Shown here: piece after piece, positions 6,444-15,039 of the stretch
How the letters are laid out: the number at the start of each line of letters is the position of its first letter
How positions within the stretch are numbered: the first letter of the stretch is position 1
Assembly: GCA_020439925.1 (NCBI GenBank)
Contig: JAGRPC010000116.1
Span: 1-32,111 of the forward strand
Length of the DNA: 32,111 bases
Reading direction: 5' to 3'
DNA from: Verrucomicrobiia bacterium
GTDB lineage: Bacteria; Verrucomicrobiota; Verrucomicrobiia; Verrucomicrobiales; DEV007
The notes under the pieces: generated by a model
Database searches by the model: none
What the model was told of the DNA's origin: nothing
Seen by the model: only the letters and a program-made list of their open reading frames with translations
Program-made: the position numbers and the translations under genes

Positions 6444-8783
6444 ATGTCGATTTCTGCCCGCCAGTCGTGGGAGAGCTATAGGAAGGGCGCCGCAGCCCAG
6501 GGGAGGAGCATCCGATTCTCAGTGTCCCTGTATCCCGGCCGAATGAAGTTCCCCGTCCATCGTCAACTCGACGGACACGATTGTGGTCCTACCTGCCTCC
6601 TTATGGTCGCCGAGTATTACGGGCGACGCTTTTCCCGTGACTACCTCAGGGGCCTCTGTTCGATCGGAAAGGGCGGGGTTTCGCTCCTCGGGATTTCCAA
6701 TGCCGCCGAACGCATTGGCCTCCGCTCCATGGCCGTCAGGATCGGTTATGAGAGGCTCCATCGGGAAGCCATCCTTCCCTGCATCGTTCACTGGCGTGGC
6801 GACCACTTTGTCGTGGTTCACAAAATCACTCCAAAAAAGGTCTGGGTCGCCGACCCGGAACGCGGGCTCATGGTCTACTCCCGCGACCAGTTCATCGCAG
6901 GTTGGACGGGCAGGGAGCCAAAGCGCGGCGACGGCGACGCGGACATCAAGGGCATCGTCCTGCTTCTCGAGGTTACCCCGGAGTTTCACGAAAGCCCACT
7001 GGAGGCGGGGGCTGCGCCGGAAAAGCCACTGAGGAGCCTCTGGTTCTTCGCCCGCTATCTCAGTCCGCACCGGAAACTCGTTGCGCAACTGTTCCTCGGG
7101 ATGTTCGTCGGGCTACTCCTCGAACTGATGTTCCCCTTCATTACCCAGGCGGTTGTCGACCACGGTATCGGGAACATGGACATGTCTCTCATCTATGTGT
7201 TCCTCGCCGCCCAGGTGATGCTTTCGGTGAGCCAGACAGCCACGTCCATGATCCGCAGTTGGATCTTCCTGCACGTCGGGTCTCGGATCGGTATTTCGCT
7301 GGTCGCGAACTTCCTCCAGAAACTCATGCGCCTGCCCCTCTCTTTCTTTGAGACGCGAACGGCGGGCGACATCATGCAGCGGATCAAGGACCACGACCGT
7401 GTGCGGCGATTCCTCACTTCGAATTCTCTCAACGCCATCTTTTCGATTTTTTCCTTTTTTGCCTTCGCCACGATTCTCGCCGTTTACCAGTGGTCCATCC
7501 TCGCGGTTTTCCTTGGTGTTACCGTCCTCTCCGTGATCTGGATGACGGTTTTCCTGAAGCGGAGGAGATCGTACGACCAGTTCCAGTTTGAACTGAATTC
7601 GAAAGAGCAGGACCGCCTCGTCCAGCTTGTCCATGGGGCCCAGGAGATCAAGGTGCACGGACTCGAGAAGCAAAAGCGTTGGGAATGGGAGGAACTGGCC
7701 GCCCGCCTCTTCAAACTGGATGTCAAATGGTTGACGCTGAAGCAGGTCGAGGGAACCGGCTCGTTTTTCCTTCGGAAAATGCGTGACGTGCTGATCTCCT
7801 TCCTCGCAGCCAGGGCCGTCATCAACGGAGATATGACTCTCGGCATGATGCTGTCGACCCAGTACATGGTGGGTCAGCTGAGTGGCCCCATCAGTGATCT
7901 CATGTCCTTCATCCACCAGGCCCAGGACGCCGGCATCAGCCTCGAGCGGATGCAGCAGATCTACCATGAGCAAGACGAGGAAATCGGCTCGCAGCTCAAG
8001 CTTCAGCATTTCCCGCCAAACCGGTCCATCACCTTGAATCGCATCAGTTTCCATTACCCGGGGCCGAAGCCCGTCAAGGTGCTGGACAGCTTGAGCCTTC
8101 ACATTCCCGAAGGCAAAGTCACTGCTATCGTAGGAGCCAGTGGGAGCGGGAAAACCACTCTGCTGAAGCTTCTCCTTGGCCTGCACCAGCCGCAGGAGGG
8201 CGGGATCTATGTTTCCAACATGCCGATCGAAACCTTCGATAACCACGCCTGGCGGGCACGGTTCGGGGTAGTGATGCAGGACGGATTCATCTTTTCAGAC
8301 ACCCTCGCGAGAAACATCGCGTGCGGCATGGGGCACATCGATCAGCAGCGGCTTCGCGCCGCCATCGAGATCGCGAATCTTCAGGAGTTTGTCAGGGGGC
8401 TTCCCGAGGGCCTCGACACGAAGATTGGCGCGGACGGTCGCAGCCTCAGCGGAGGGCAGACCCAACGTGTTCTGATTGCCCGTGCGATATATAAAGACCC
8501 GGAGTACGTCCTCTTCGACGAGGCGACCTCGGCGCTCGACGCGAACAACGAGCACACCATCCTCTGGAACCTGTCCCGCTTCATCCAGGGGCGCACCGTC
8601 GTCGTGATCGCCCACCGCCTCAGCACGGTGAGAAATGCGGACCAGATCGTCGTGATGGATGGAGGATTGATCGTCGAATGCGGTCCCCATCAGCAGCTCA
8701 TTGCCAACCGCGGGCGCTACTATGAACTCGTGAAGAACCAGCTCCAGCTCGAAAACTTGGAGGCTCCCGCGAAAGCCGTTTAA
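6444..8783 (+). CDS. C39 peptidase-containing ABC transporter (leader cleavage and export)
   Basis: A PCAT/bacteriocin-type exporter of up to 779 residues. The N-terminal C39 peptidase has QLDGHDCGPTC (Gln41, catalytic Cys47), GDHFVVVHK (His121) and VADPERGL (Asp137). The transmembrane domain spans about 205-490. The ATPase has Walker A GASGSGKTT (564-572), signature LSGGQTQR (668-675), Walker B YVLFDEATS and switch His in AHRLS. It should remove the leader of the peptide at 6138 after its GG and pump the core across the inner membrane. Start is uncertain: ATG 6444 lacks a ribosome site, GTG 6522 follows GGGGAGGAG at a somewhat long spacing, and ATG 6543 (MKFPVHRQLDG) gives the N-terminus typical of the family and is my favourite on homology. 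The adaptor gene follows 20 bases later, clearly in one operon. Confidence 0.95.
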   Translation: MSISARQSWESYRKGAAAQGRSIRFSVSLYPGRMKFPVHRQLDGHDCGPTCLLMVAEYYGRRFSRDYLRGLCSIGKGGVSLLGISNAAERIGLRSMAVRIGYERLHREAILPCIVHWRGDHFVVVHKITPKKVWVADPERGLMVYSRDQFIAGWTGREPKRGDGDADIKGIVLLLEVTPEFHESPLEAGAAPEKPLRSLWFFARYLSPHRKLVAQLFLGMFVGLLLELMFPFITQAVVDHGIGNMDMSLIYVFLAAQVMLSVSQTATSMIRSWIFLHVGSRIGISLVANFLQKLMRLPLSFFETRTAGDIMQRIKDHDRVRRFLTSNSLNAIFSIFSFFAFATILAVYQWSILAVFLGVTVLSVIWMTVFLKRRRSYDQFQFELNSKEQDRLVQLVHGAQEIKVHGLEKQKRWEWEELAARLFKLDVKWLTLKQVEGTGSFFLRKMRDVLISFLAARAVINGDMTLGMMLSTQYMVGQLSGPISDLMSFIHQAQDAGISLERMQQIYHEQDEEIGSQLKLQHFPPNRSITLNRISFHYPGPKPVKVLDSLSLHIPEGKVTAIVGASGSGKTTLLKLLLGLHQPQEGGIYVSNMPIETFDNHAWRARFGVVMQDGFIFSDTLARNIACGMGHIDQQRLRAAIEIANLQEFVRGLPEGLDTKIGADGRSLSGGQTQRVLIARAIYKDPEYVLFDEATSALDANNEHTILWNLSRFIQGRTVVVIAHRLSTVRNADQIVVMDGGLIVECGPHQQLIANRGRYYELVKNQLQLENLEAPAKAV

Positions 8784-8803
8784 TCCAGACCCAGATCTCT
8801 GAA

Positions 8804-10414
8804 ATGCCTTCTCCCGAACAACCCGACTCGTTCCATCCCGCGCGTCAGGCTCAGGAAAACTCCGCGTTCGGATTCTCGGGACGCCCCGCCTTTTCCGGCA
8901 GGCCGGAGTATCCCCTTCTGGGAGAAGCGACGATGGAAACTCCCCGTATTCCCGACGGAGCCGATCCCTCCGCCTCTTCACCGGGAAATCCCTCCACGGA
9001 ATCAACTGCATTTCCTCAAAAGGTCGACCCTGTGCATCACGCGCGTGCCGCTTCCGCCATCGTGCCCGCCAAGGTCGGAGGCAATTCGGTCGATCCTCCC
9101 GACTTTTCCTACGACGTGCAGGAGATCATGGCCAAGACTCCGCACTGGCTTCTGCGGAGCGGCACCACCGTGATCGCCGCTGTCCTTGCAATTGTTCTAT
9201 TCCTGACCTGGATGATTCGCTATCCCGATTCCATCACAGGCACGATGGAAATCGCGGGTGCCAATCCCGCCGTGGATGTCGTGGCCCGCCAGAGCGGTCA
9301 TATCGAGAGTCTGCATGTGAAGGAGGGAGACTTGGTTGAGAAAGGCCAGGTTCTCGCCGTGATCGAATCGACCATACCCGCGGCGAGGGTATTTTCTTTG
9401 AAGGAGCGGCTTTCCGCCCTGACCCCTTTCCTGAGCGACGCCTCCAAATTCGAATTGATCGAGATAGAGGCCGAAGAACAGCTCGGGAAGCTGCAGACCA
9501 GCTATTCCCAGTTTCTCAGCGACTACATCGCACTGCGCGAGATATTCGGGGATGATTATGCGGAGAGAACGGTGCGCCTTCTCTCTCTCCAGGCCGAAGA
9601 ACAGAAAAAGCGGATTTCCAATCTCGAGGGCCAGATTGCCAATGCCGATCGCACGGTACAGCTCGCCCGGGAGCGATATGAGCGAATGGAGAAGCTCCTC
9701 AGGCGCGACACCCTCAGCATCGCCGAATACGAGGAACAGGAAAACGAACTGCTCTCCGTCGAGGCCGCCAAGGCCGAGGTGGTGAGGGCGATGAACGCGG
9801 AACGAGTGTCTGCGCTCGACCTTGAAAAACAGATCAGCGACCTCCGCCACCAGCGGGAGGTGGTCGTTCGTGAGGGCATCACCAAGCTTCAGGAAAGTCT
9901 CAAGCAACTCCTTTCCGGAATCGACATCTGGGAGGAGGACTACGTGCTCAAGGCTCCGGTGGCGGGACGGGTTGCGTTCCTCGACTTCTGGGCCAACACG
10001 CAGTTCGTTGCCGGTGCCAGCCAGGTCTTCGTTGTTGCTCCCGAAAGCACCTCTCTCGTCGGACGAATGGAGGTGAAAGGGAAGGGCGTCGGCAAGATCC
10101 AGCCCGGACAACCTGTCCAGATTCGTTTTTCCGACTACGACTATAAGGAATTCGGAATCGTGACGGGTTCGGTCCGGAACGCCTCCATCGTTCCGAGGAA
10201 AGGGGGCAACCATCTCGTAGTTGTCGACCTCGAGTTTCCGCTGGTGACAAATTTTGGACGTGAGGTTCCCTTCAAGCAGGCGATGCAGGCCGAGGCCAGC
10301 ATTGTCACGGAGGACCTTCGACTCATCGAGCGCATTTTCTACGAGTTGCGAAGGGCAATCACGGACGCGGCGAAACCGAAGGGGGATCCCGAGCCGGCCG
10401 CGGTGAAGGTGTGA
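8804..10414 (+). CDS. HlyD-family periplasmic adaptor of the peptide exporter
   Basis: A 536-residue membrane fusion protein that should link the C39 transporter to an outer-membrane TolC-type channel, which is not in this window. Residues 1-115 are a Pro/Ser-rich, probably cytoplasmic extension. One transmembrane helix spans about 118-138 (TVIAAVLAIVLFLTWMI). The first half of the lipoyl-like domain is about 157-190 (RQSGHIESLHVKEGDLVEKG), a long alpha-helical hairpin rich in Glu/Lys/Arg is about 255-370, the second lipoyl half is LKAPVAGRV at 382-390, and the beta-barrel covers about 415-505. The block around KTPHWLLRSG and FLTWMIRYPD resembles adaptors that accompany bacteriocin-type PCATs in Bacteroidetes. 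The N-terminal extension is longer than usual; an alternative start is the ATG at 8933 (METPRIP). It directly follows the transporter gene. Confidence 0.92.
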   Translation: MPSPEQPDSFHPARQAQENSAFGFSGRPAFSGRPEYPLLGEATMETPRIPDGADPSASSPGNPSTESTAFPQKVDPVHHARAASAIVPAKVGGNSVDPPDFSYDVQEIMAKTPHWLLRSGTTVIAAVLAIVLFLTWMIRYPDSITGTMEIAGANPAVDVVARQSGHIESLHVKEGDLVEKGQVLAVIESTIPAARVFSLKERLSALTPFLSDASKFELIEIEAEEQLGKLQTSYSQFLSDYIALREIFGDDYAERTVRLLSLQAEEQKKRISNLEGQIANADRTVQLARERYERMEKLLRRDTLSIAEYEEQENELLSVEAAKAEVVRAMNAERVSALDLEKQISDLRHQREVVVREGITKLQESLKQLLSGIDIWEEDYVLKAPVAGRVAFLDFWANTQFVAGASQVFVVAPESTSLVGRMEVKGKGVGKIQPGQPVQIRFSDYDYKEFGIVTGSVRNASIVPRKGGNHLVVVDLEFPLVTNFGREVPFKQAMQAEASIVTEDLRLIERIFYELRRAITDAAKPKGDPEPAAVKV

Positions 10415-10742
10415 CTGCGGGGGGGGCTCTAAGTGTCCCGGTTCTGCCGCGCGATCGGTCCTTTGAAGTCTCTTCCGGGACGGTTCATAAGCCGGCTGGA
10501 TCTTTGAACTTTGATCGCGGTCAACCCCTGTTGATCATGGAAGCGAATCGAATGGGCGCGTGTTTCTTCCGGGAGAGCAGGCAAAAACGTGGCCAGACTT
10601 CGCCGCAGTCGTTGAATGAACTGACTTTGCAAACCGTTCAAAACCTCGATCGATACCGATTCCCGGAGACCCTGCAATCTTCCAGGATGGGGTGCCGAAA
10701 CAGATCCGGGCTCGGACTTCAGTTCGGGAGAATTCCCTCGAA
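10415..10742. other. Non-coding gap between convergent genes
   Basis: The gap lies between the end of the plus-strand adaptor gene and the end of the minus-strand pseudopilin gene. Open frames cross it on both strands (one begins as a GTG overlapping the adaptor stop), but their translations show no recognisable domain, no ribosome site and no secretion or DNA-binding pattern. I see no clear terminator stem and no repeat here. Nothing positive can be called. Confidence 0.5.
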
Positions 10743-12650
10743 TCACTTGATTTGACTTTCGACCGTGTTCCGTTGTCCGGGAACATAGGTGTTCTTGGCA
10801 TCATCGTAGGAATCTCCACCCCAGTGCCAGAAGAGGGCGGCCTCCCACAACAAGCCGCTGCGAGCGGCGCCTTGATCCCCGTTGCTCAGGGCGGTGTCCG
10901 TGGTAAACCCGTCCGAGCCGTCGCTGTTGATCGAGACTGCCTGGATCGTCAACGCCCCGTTCCGCCATTCGTTGGCCTTTCCGAGGGTATTTGCTTTTAC
11001 CTCGCCAGTGACCGTTGGGATGACGGAGGCCTCGTGGATGACATCCTGGCCCATCACCATCTGGAGACGTTTCAATCTCGCCGTGCCGGAGGTTCCCCCG
11101 AGCGAGAAGACGGTGAGGTCCTTCAAGGCGGTATCGTCGTAGCGTCCAACGGTCGTGTCCAGGGTCCGGCTGGAACCATTCACCTCGTAATCAATGATCA
11201 GGCTCATTCCCGGGGAGAGATTGGCGTTCACCACCGTCAGTTTGAACGGCTGGCTGGGGTCCGTGATCGCCTCGTTGATTTCGATCTGGCTGCTTTCGGG
11301 AATGGCGAAGAAATCGAGCGTGTGGATTCCGTATTTCCCGGTGATGTCGTGAGTGTGGGCGTCGGTACTGCCGTTTGCGATGGAAGCGAGTGTGGTCGAG
11401 GTGTCGAGATCGAGGTGCCCCCCGAAGACGCCCTTCTGGCTGGTCGCAAAGCGGGTGTTCATGCGGCTGTCTTCGTAGCCGACCTTCGCGGCACTGGCGT
11501 AGGCTTTTACGCCGAATCCTTCTGGATAGTCCGAGGCAGTCACAGTGAAAGGACCTTTATAGGGAACCATCGGGCTTGTCGTACCGCTCCCTCCGGGAAC
11601 GGGGACAAGTTGGTAGAGAATCGAGGATAGTCCCGGATCGTTCAAATCGAACAGACTCACGGTAATCGTGTCGACGGGCGGGGAACTGCTGGAATCGAAA
11701 TAGGGATGATCAAAGTCGATGTCCGGGGGACGCAGTTTCTGGGAATAGGCGTAGTAAAGTTCCTCGTTAACCGAACTCGAGTTCCAGATTGTCGAATCCA
11801 CTGCGACAACCTGGGCCTTGATCGAGGATTCCGAAGCGACGGGAATGGCATCACCGCTCGATATCTTCTGCCAGGAGCCGTAGTTGACTGAGTAATAAAT
11901 TTGCCCGGCACCGGGTGGGTTGGGGTCGGTCAGAGTGAGCGAAAGGGGGAAATCAAATTCGGGAAACCTTCCTCCTGGAATCGAAAAGACCGGGGGTTGA
12001 AGCAGGCTTCGTGCAACGGGGACCGATCCCTTCACTGGCGGTGTCGGCAGGGATGACGGTGTTTCCCCCGTGGGAATAGCGCTGGGTGCGCCAGGCAGAG
12101 GCAGGGGAAGATCCTGATAGTCCCAGATCCATGTGCTTTCGGAGGAAAACTGCATTCCGGAGGTCCGGACTTCTTCCGACTCTCCTCCTCCTGCCGCCCC
12201 GGATCGATTCATCACGACTTTTCGGATCCCGCCAGCGCCGCCCCGAACGAGTTCAAATCGTTTCCGCTGCCCCGACCACGTCAACCGCAATGCATCTGAA
12301 TTCGCTTCATCATCGGACTGAAACTCGAATTCCACTTCCCCATCAAGAAAGCTTCCACCAAGTCCGGGGAGTCTTCGGCGCTGTTCTTCGGAGGCCCTCG
12401 TCTTAAGCCTCACAAGCACTTCTCCCGGACTACTTGTTTTGGACAGATCACCTCCGGACGCGAGGTAGGCGGTGACCGCCGAATTCAGCACCCGTAGATC
12501 CTGCTCGAGTTTGACTTCCCTCGCCGCTTCCAGCGAACCCATGCCAACCCTGGAAATCCCCAGCGAAGCCAGTAGGCCTATCACCGAGACAAGGATCACC
12601 ATTTCAACGAATGAGAGACCCGAATCCTTTCGATGGGGAGTAGGATTCAT
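10743..12650 (-). CDS. Type II secretion/type IV pilus-like pseudopilin with large ectodomain
   Basis: About 635 residues from the ATG at 12650. The N-terminus is a prepilin signal: HRKDSG, then LSFVEMVILVSVIGLLASLG. Cleavage after Gly11 would leave Glu at +5 and a hydrophobic stalk helix, so it should be processed by a prepilin peptidase and anchored in or assembled at the inner membrane. The next about 150 residues are a pilin-like head (helix AREVKLEQDLRVLNSAVTAY). The rest is long, Ser/Pro/Gly-rich and beta-type, with stretches such as QIYYSVNYGSWQKISSGDAI and IKAQVVAVDS that recall chitobiase/hexosaminidase C-terminal Ig-like modules. Normal pseudopilins have 150-250 residues, so the ectodomain is an add-on. 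The frame is open further upstream to 12809, but that part has no signal and is AT-rich. No other pilus or secretion gene lies nearby. Confidence 0.85.
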   Translation of the reverse strand: MNPTPHRKDSGLSFVEMVILVSVIGLLASLGISRVGMGSLEAAREVKLEQDLRVLNSAVTAYLASGGDLSKTSSPGEVLVRLKTRASEEQRRRLPGLGGSFLDGEVEFEFQSDDEANSDALRLTWSGQRKRFELVRGGAGGIRKVVMNRSGAAGGGESEEVRTSGMQFSSESTWIWDYQDLPLPLPGAPSAIPTGETPSSLPTPPVKGSVPVARSLLQPPVFSIPGGRFPEFDFPLSLTLTDPNPPGAGQIYYSVNYGSWQKISSGDAIPVASESSIKAQVVAVDSTIWNSSSVNEELYYAYSQKLRPPDIDFDHPYFDSSSSPPVDTITVSLFDLNDPGLSSILYQLVPVPGGSGTTSPMVPYKGPFTVTASDYPEGFGVKAYASAAKVGYEDSRMNTRFATSQKGVFGGHLDLDTSTTLASIANGSTDAHTHDITGKYGIHTLDFFAIPESSQIEINEAITDPSQPFKLTVVNANLSPGMSLIIDYEVNGSSRTLDTTVGRYDDTALKDLTVFSLGGTSGTARLKRLQMVMGQDVIHEASVIPTVTGEVKANTLGKANEWRNGALTIQAVSINSDGSDGFTTDTALSNGDQGAARSGLLWEAALFWHWGGDSYDDAKNTYVPGQRNTVESQIK

Positions 12651-12657
12651 TTTATGG

Positions 12658-12685
12658 AAAATACTATTTGTATTACAATTGTCAA
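12658..12685 (-). promoter_or_regulatory. Sigma70-type promoter for the pseudopilin gene
   Basis: Read on the minus strand: consensus TTGACA (12680-12685) and TATTTT (12658-12663) with a 16-base spacer in an AT-rich patch. The -10 box ends only seven bases before the ATG at 12650, so transcription from it would give a leaderless or nearly leaderless mRNA. Either that is the case or the true start is slightly downstream. Confidence 0.5.
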
Positions 12686-13025
12686 ATTTTTTCTTTGCGC
12701 ATCTGGACATTTGTGCATGAAAGCCCAGTCTTCGTGATATTTCTGAAAGGTGGATTGTTCGTAACGGGGAGTTCTTCCATGCATTCGAAAGTCCATCGCC
12801 TGTCGCCACGTAACTCCACGCCAGCTAATCTGGTGAGGGCTCCCAAGGAGCTCTGCTCCCCTTCGGATTCCACTTTGATTCTTTCTTTCGAAGGACGGGA
12901 CCCACAGACGTTCAGGAAGGCAATGATGTTTTATGATTTCTTGCCGACGGAAAATATGGCTTGTCTCCCATTCTTCCGTCACGGCATGATCGCGATTTCG
13001 GCAAGGGATCTGTGACCACTCAGGG
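12686..13025. other. Intergenic region between divergent pseudopilin and VWA genes
   Basis: About 340 bases with no supported gene. A 115-codon plus-strand frame and a minus-strand frame cross it, but neither has a recognisable domain or ribosome site and both read like chance frames. The region should hold the plus-strand promoter of the TPR/VWA gene, though I found no convincing pair of boxes. Confidence 0.45.
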
Positions 13026-14936
13026 ATGTCCGCGATCATCGACACACTTACCGCCACGCTGCAGGCCGCACCGGACAGTTGGCAATGCCGGCTTGCCCTG
13101 ATCGAGGCTTTGCTCGCGGATGGTCACACCGAGGAAGCCTGCAGCGTGGTTGAGCAGGTCAGTGAATTGCCCGAAGACCTTGAGTCGCAGGTGATGGCGG
13201 GACGCGCTTATGGTCTCCTGGAGGCAACGGCGGGATTTGAGATTCTGGATGCGATCATTGCCCACGTTCCCACCTTTGCCCCCGCTCATCTCGAGAAGGC
13301 GCGTCTCTGTCGCCGAGTAGGAGACTGCGAGGGTGGGCGGCGCCATTATTTTGCGGCACTCGCCTTCTATCCCTCGCTCGACGGAGACTCCCTCCGGCTC
13401 GAGTTTGGCGAGGATCGGCTACTGGCTTCGACCTCCCGCGAGGAACCCGATCCTTCCCCGGCCCAAAGAGGAAGCGAAACTCATGCCGGGGTTTACTACC
13501 CGGCTCCCTGTGAACTTCCGGTAATGACCCTGAGGGAGGCCCTCGGATTGCCTTCGCGTTCTCCCCTTGTCGATCCCGGAACGATTCCGCAAAGGCCTGC
13601 CCTGGCCTACGAAACGACGACGGTTCATCGAGAGACGAATTACACGGACGTGGAAACTTTCCGCGAACAGCTTCAACCGGTTGCCCTGCGTCCGCCGAAT
13701 CGCGAAGACGTGGTTATCTATGACTATCGGAATCCGGACGACTCCATTTTCGACCGGCGCGTCACCGAGGACGAGATCCTGGTCGGTCGTCCCGTGACCG
13801 AGACGGGCGAGCCGGTCGCTGCGCTCGAGGAAATCATCCGGCACCACCGGGAAACCGGACGGAAACATTTGTCGGAGACCGAGCGAAGGGAAAAAATCCA
13901 GTCTCTCGTCACCGGTCTCGCCGCCACCGCGGGGTTGTGCCTCCTCATGCTGCTGGTGGTGACCGCGGTGCCCCGTCCGAATCCGCCACAAATCCTCGCT
14001 TCGGCGCCGATCGTGTCGGAGGACAATCTCGAGGACCTGCGGATGCAGAAGTACGAGAAAACGCCCCTGCCGACGACCCCGCCCGCCGGGGCGATGTCCA
14101 TGGATGTGATCGCCGCCACCGCGCTGTCGGACTTGACCATGACGACGGTGGATTCGGCGGGAATCGGGCTCGGGGATGCGACCTTGGGAATGTCCTTCGG
14201 CTCCAGCATGAACCTGGGCTCCGCAGGCGGCGCCTCGGCCATGTTCTTCGGCACGCGGGCGACGGGAAAGCGTTTCCTCTTCGTGCTCGATGCCTCGAGG
14301 TCGATGAAGCCCAATCAGGTCAAGTTGCGGAACGAGGAACTAAGTCGCACCCTCAAATCGCTCCGCGGCGTCGATTACCAGGTGCTCCTCTTCGCCGGAG
14401 GTGCCTATTTCGCCGAGAAGGGCTGGGGCATTGCGCCGAAGAGCGGTGCTGGAAAATTCGGTCCGGAGAAGTTCACCAGCCCCGGCGGCGATTATGCCTT
14501 CACGTCGACGAGCCTCTTCAAGTTCTCCCTCGTCGGAGAAGAATCCGGGTTTCCCGTGCCGAAATGGAAAACGGCAAATTCGGCCAACATCGAGCGTTCC
14601 ATCGAGAAGGTGGAAAGCTCGGAACTCTTCTCGGGAACCGACTGGGACAACGCCCTTCGTCTCGCTCATCTCATGAAACCGCCGCCGGACGTGATCTTCT
14701 TCATGTCCGACGGGCTTGACCGCGATTTGGACACTTCGGCCATCGTCCGCGACAGCAAGAAGAACGGATCTCCGAAGATCAATTCGGTGGCCATGCAGAC
14801 CAAGGAAGGCGCCGAGGGGTTCTCCACCATCGCCCGTCGCACCGGCGGCACTTACACCATCGTCGACAAGGACGGGGAGGCGATCGACGGGTTCGATTAC
14901 ATGAAGAATCCGGAGAAGTTTGCCGGGAGATTGTGA
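13026..14936 (+). CDS. TPR plus von Willebrand factor A domain membrane protein
   Basis: A 636-residue protein. The N-terminal part (about 1-130) reads as TPR helices (WQCRLALIEALLADGHTEEA; PTFAPAHLEKARLCRRVGD; RRHYFAALAFYP). Residues about 140-290 are a charged linker. A single transmembrane helix lies at about 293-315 (SLVTGLAATAGLCLLMLLVV), so the TPR part should be cytoplasmic and the rest periplasmic. After a Gly/Ser/Met-rich linker the VWA domain begins at about 413, with MIDAS DASRS (D422, S424, S426) in KRFLFVLDASRSMKP, a later GTDWDNAL and FFMSDGLD. A metal-dependent protein-binding role is expected of VWA domains; partner unknown. This TPR-VWA architecture is familiar from Verrucomicrobia. 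It is followed on the same strand by a redox pair, 103 bases on, which may be coincidental. Confidence 0.85.
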   Translation: MSAIIDTLTATLQAAPDSWQCRLALIEALLADGHTEEACSVVEQVSELPEDLESQVMAGRAYGLLEATAGFEILDAIIAHVPTFAPAHLEKARLCRRVGDCEGGRRHYFAALAFYPSLDGDSLRLEFGEDRLLASTSREEPDPSPAQRGSETHAGVYYPAPCELPVMTLREALGLPSRSPLVDPGTIPQRPALAYETTTVHRETNYTDVETFREQLQPVALRPPNREDVVIYDYRNPDDSIFDRRVTEDEILVGRPVTETGEPVAALEEIIRHHRETGRKHLSETERREKIQSLVTGLAATAGLCLLMLLVVTAVPRPNPPQILASAPIVSEDNLEDLRMQKYEKTPLPTTPPAGAMSMDVIAATALSDLTMTTVDSAGIGLGDATLGMSFGSSMNLGSAGGASAMFFGTRATGKRFLFVLDASRSMKPNQVKLRNEELSRTLKSLRGVDYQVLLFAGGAYFAEKGWGIAPKSGAGKFGPEKFTSPGGDYAFTSTSLFKFSLVGEESGFPVPKWKTANSANIERSIEKVESSELFSGTDWDNALRLAHLMKPPPDVIFFMSDGLDRDLDTSAIVRDSKKNGSPKINSVAMQTKEGAEGFSTIARRTGGTYTIVDKDGEAIDGFDYMKNPEKFAGRL

Positions 14937-15039
14937 GTGGCCATCTGCCGCAGGTCCCGGGGCGCGGACCGGGTCTCCTGCGCCTCCTTCAGATTCGTTT
15001 GCCCTCGACATCCGGCGGCGTTTCGACTACGAACCCGAC

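Noticed and set aside
10411-10755. Open frame starting GTG that overlaps the adaptor stop codon, possibly a fifth cassette gene
   Set aside because: No ribosome site, no hydrophobic, leader or domain pattern, and codon content looks random. An overlapping minus-strand frame is equally good.
12668-13015. 115-codon plus-strand frame between the pseudopilin and VWA genes
   Set aside because: It covers the pseudopilin promoter region, has no recognisable feature and mixed composition; treated as non-coding.
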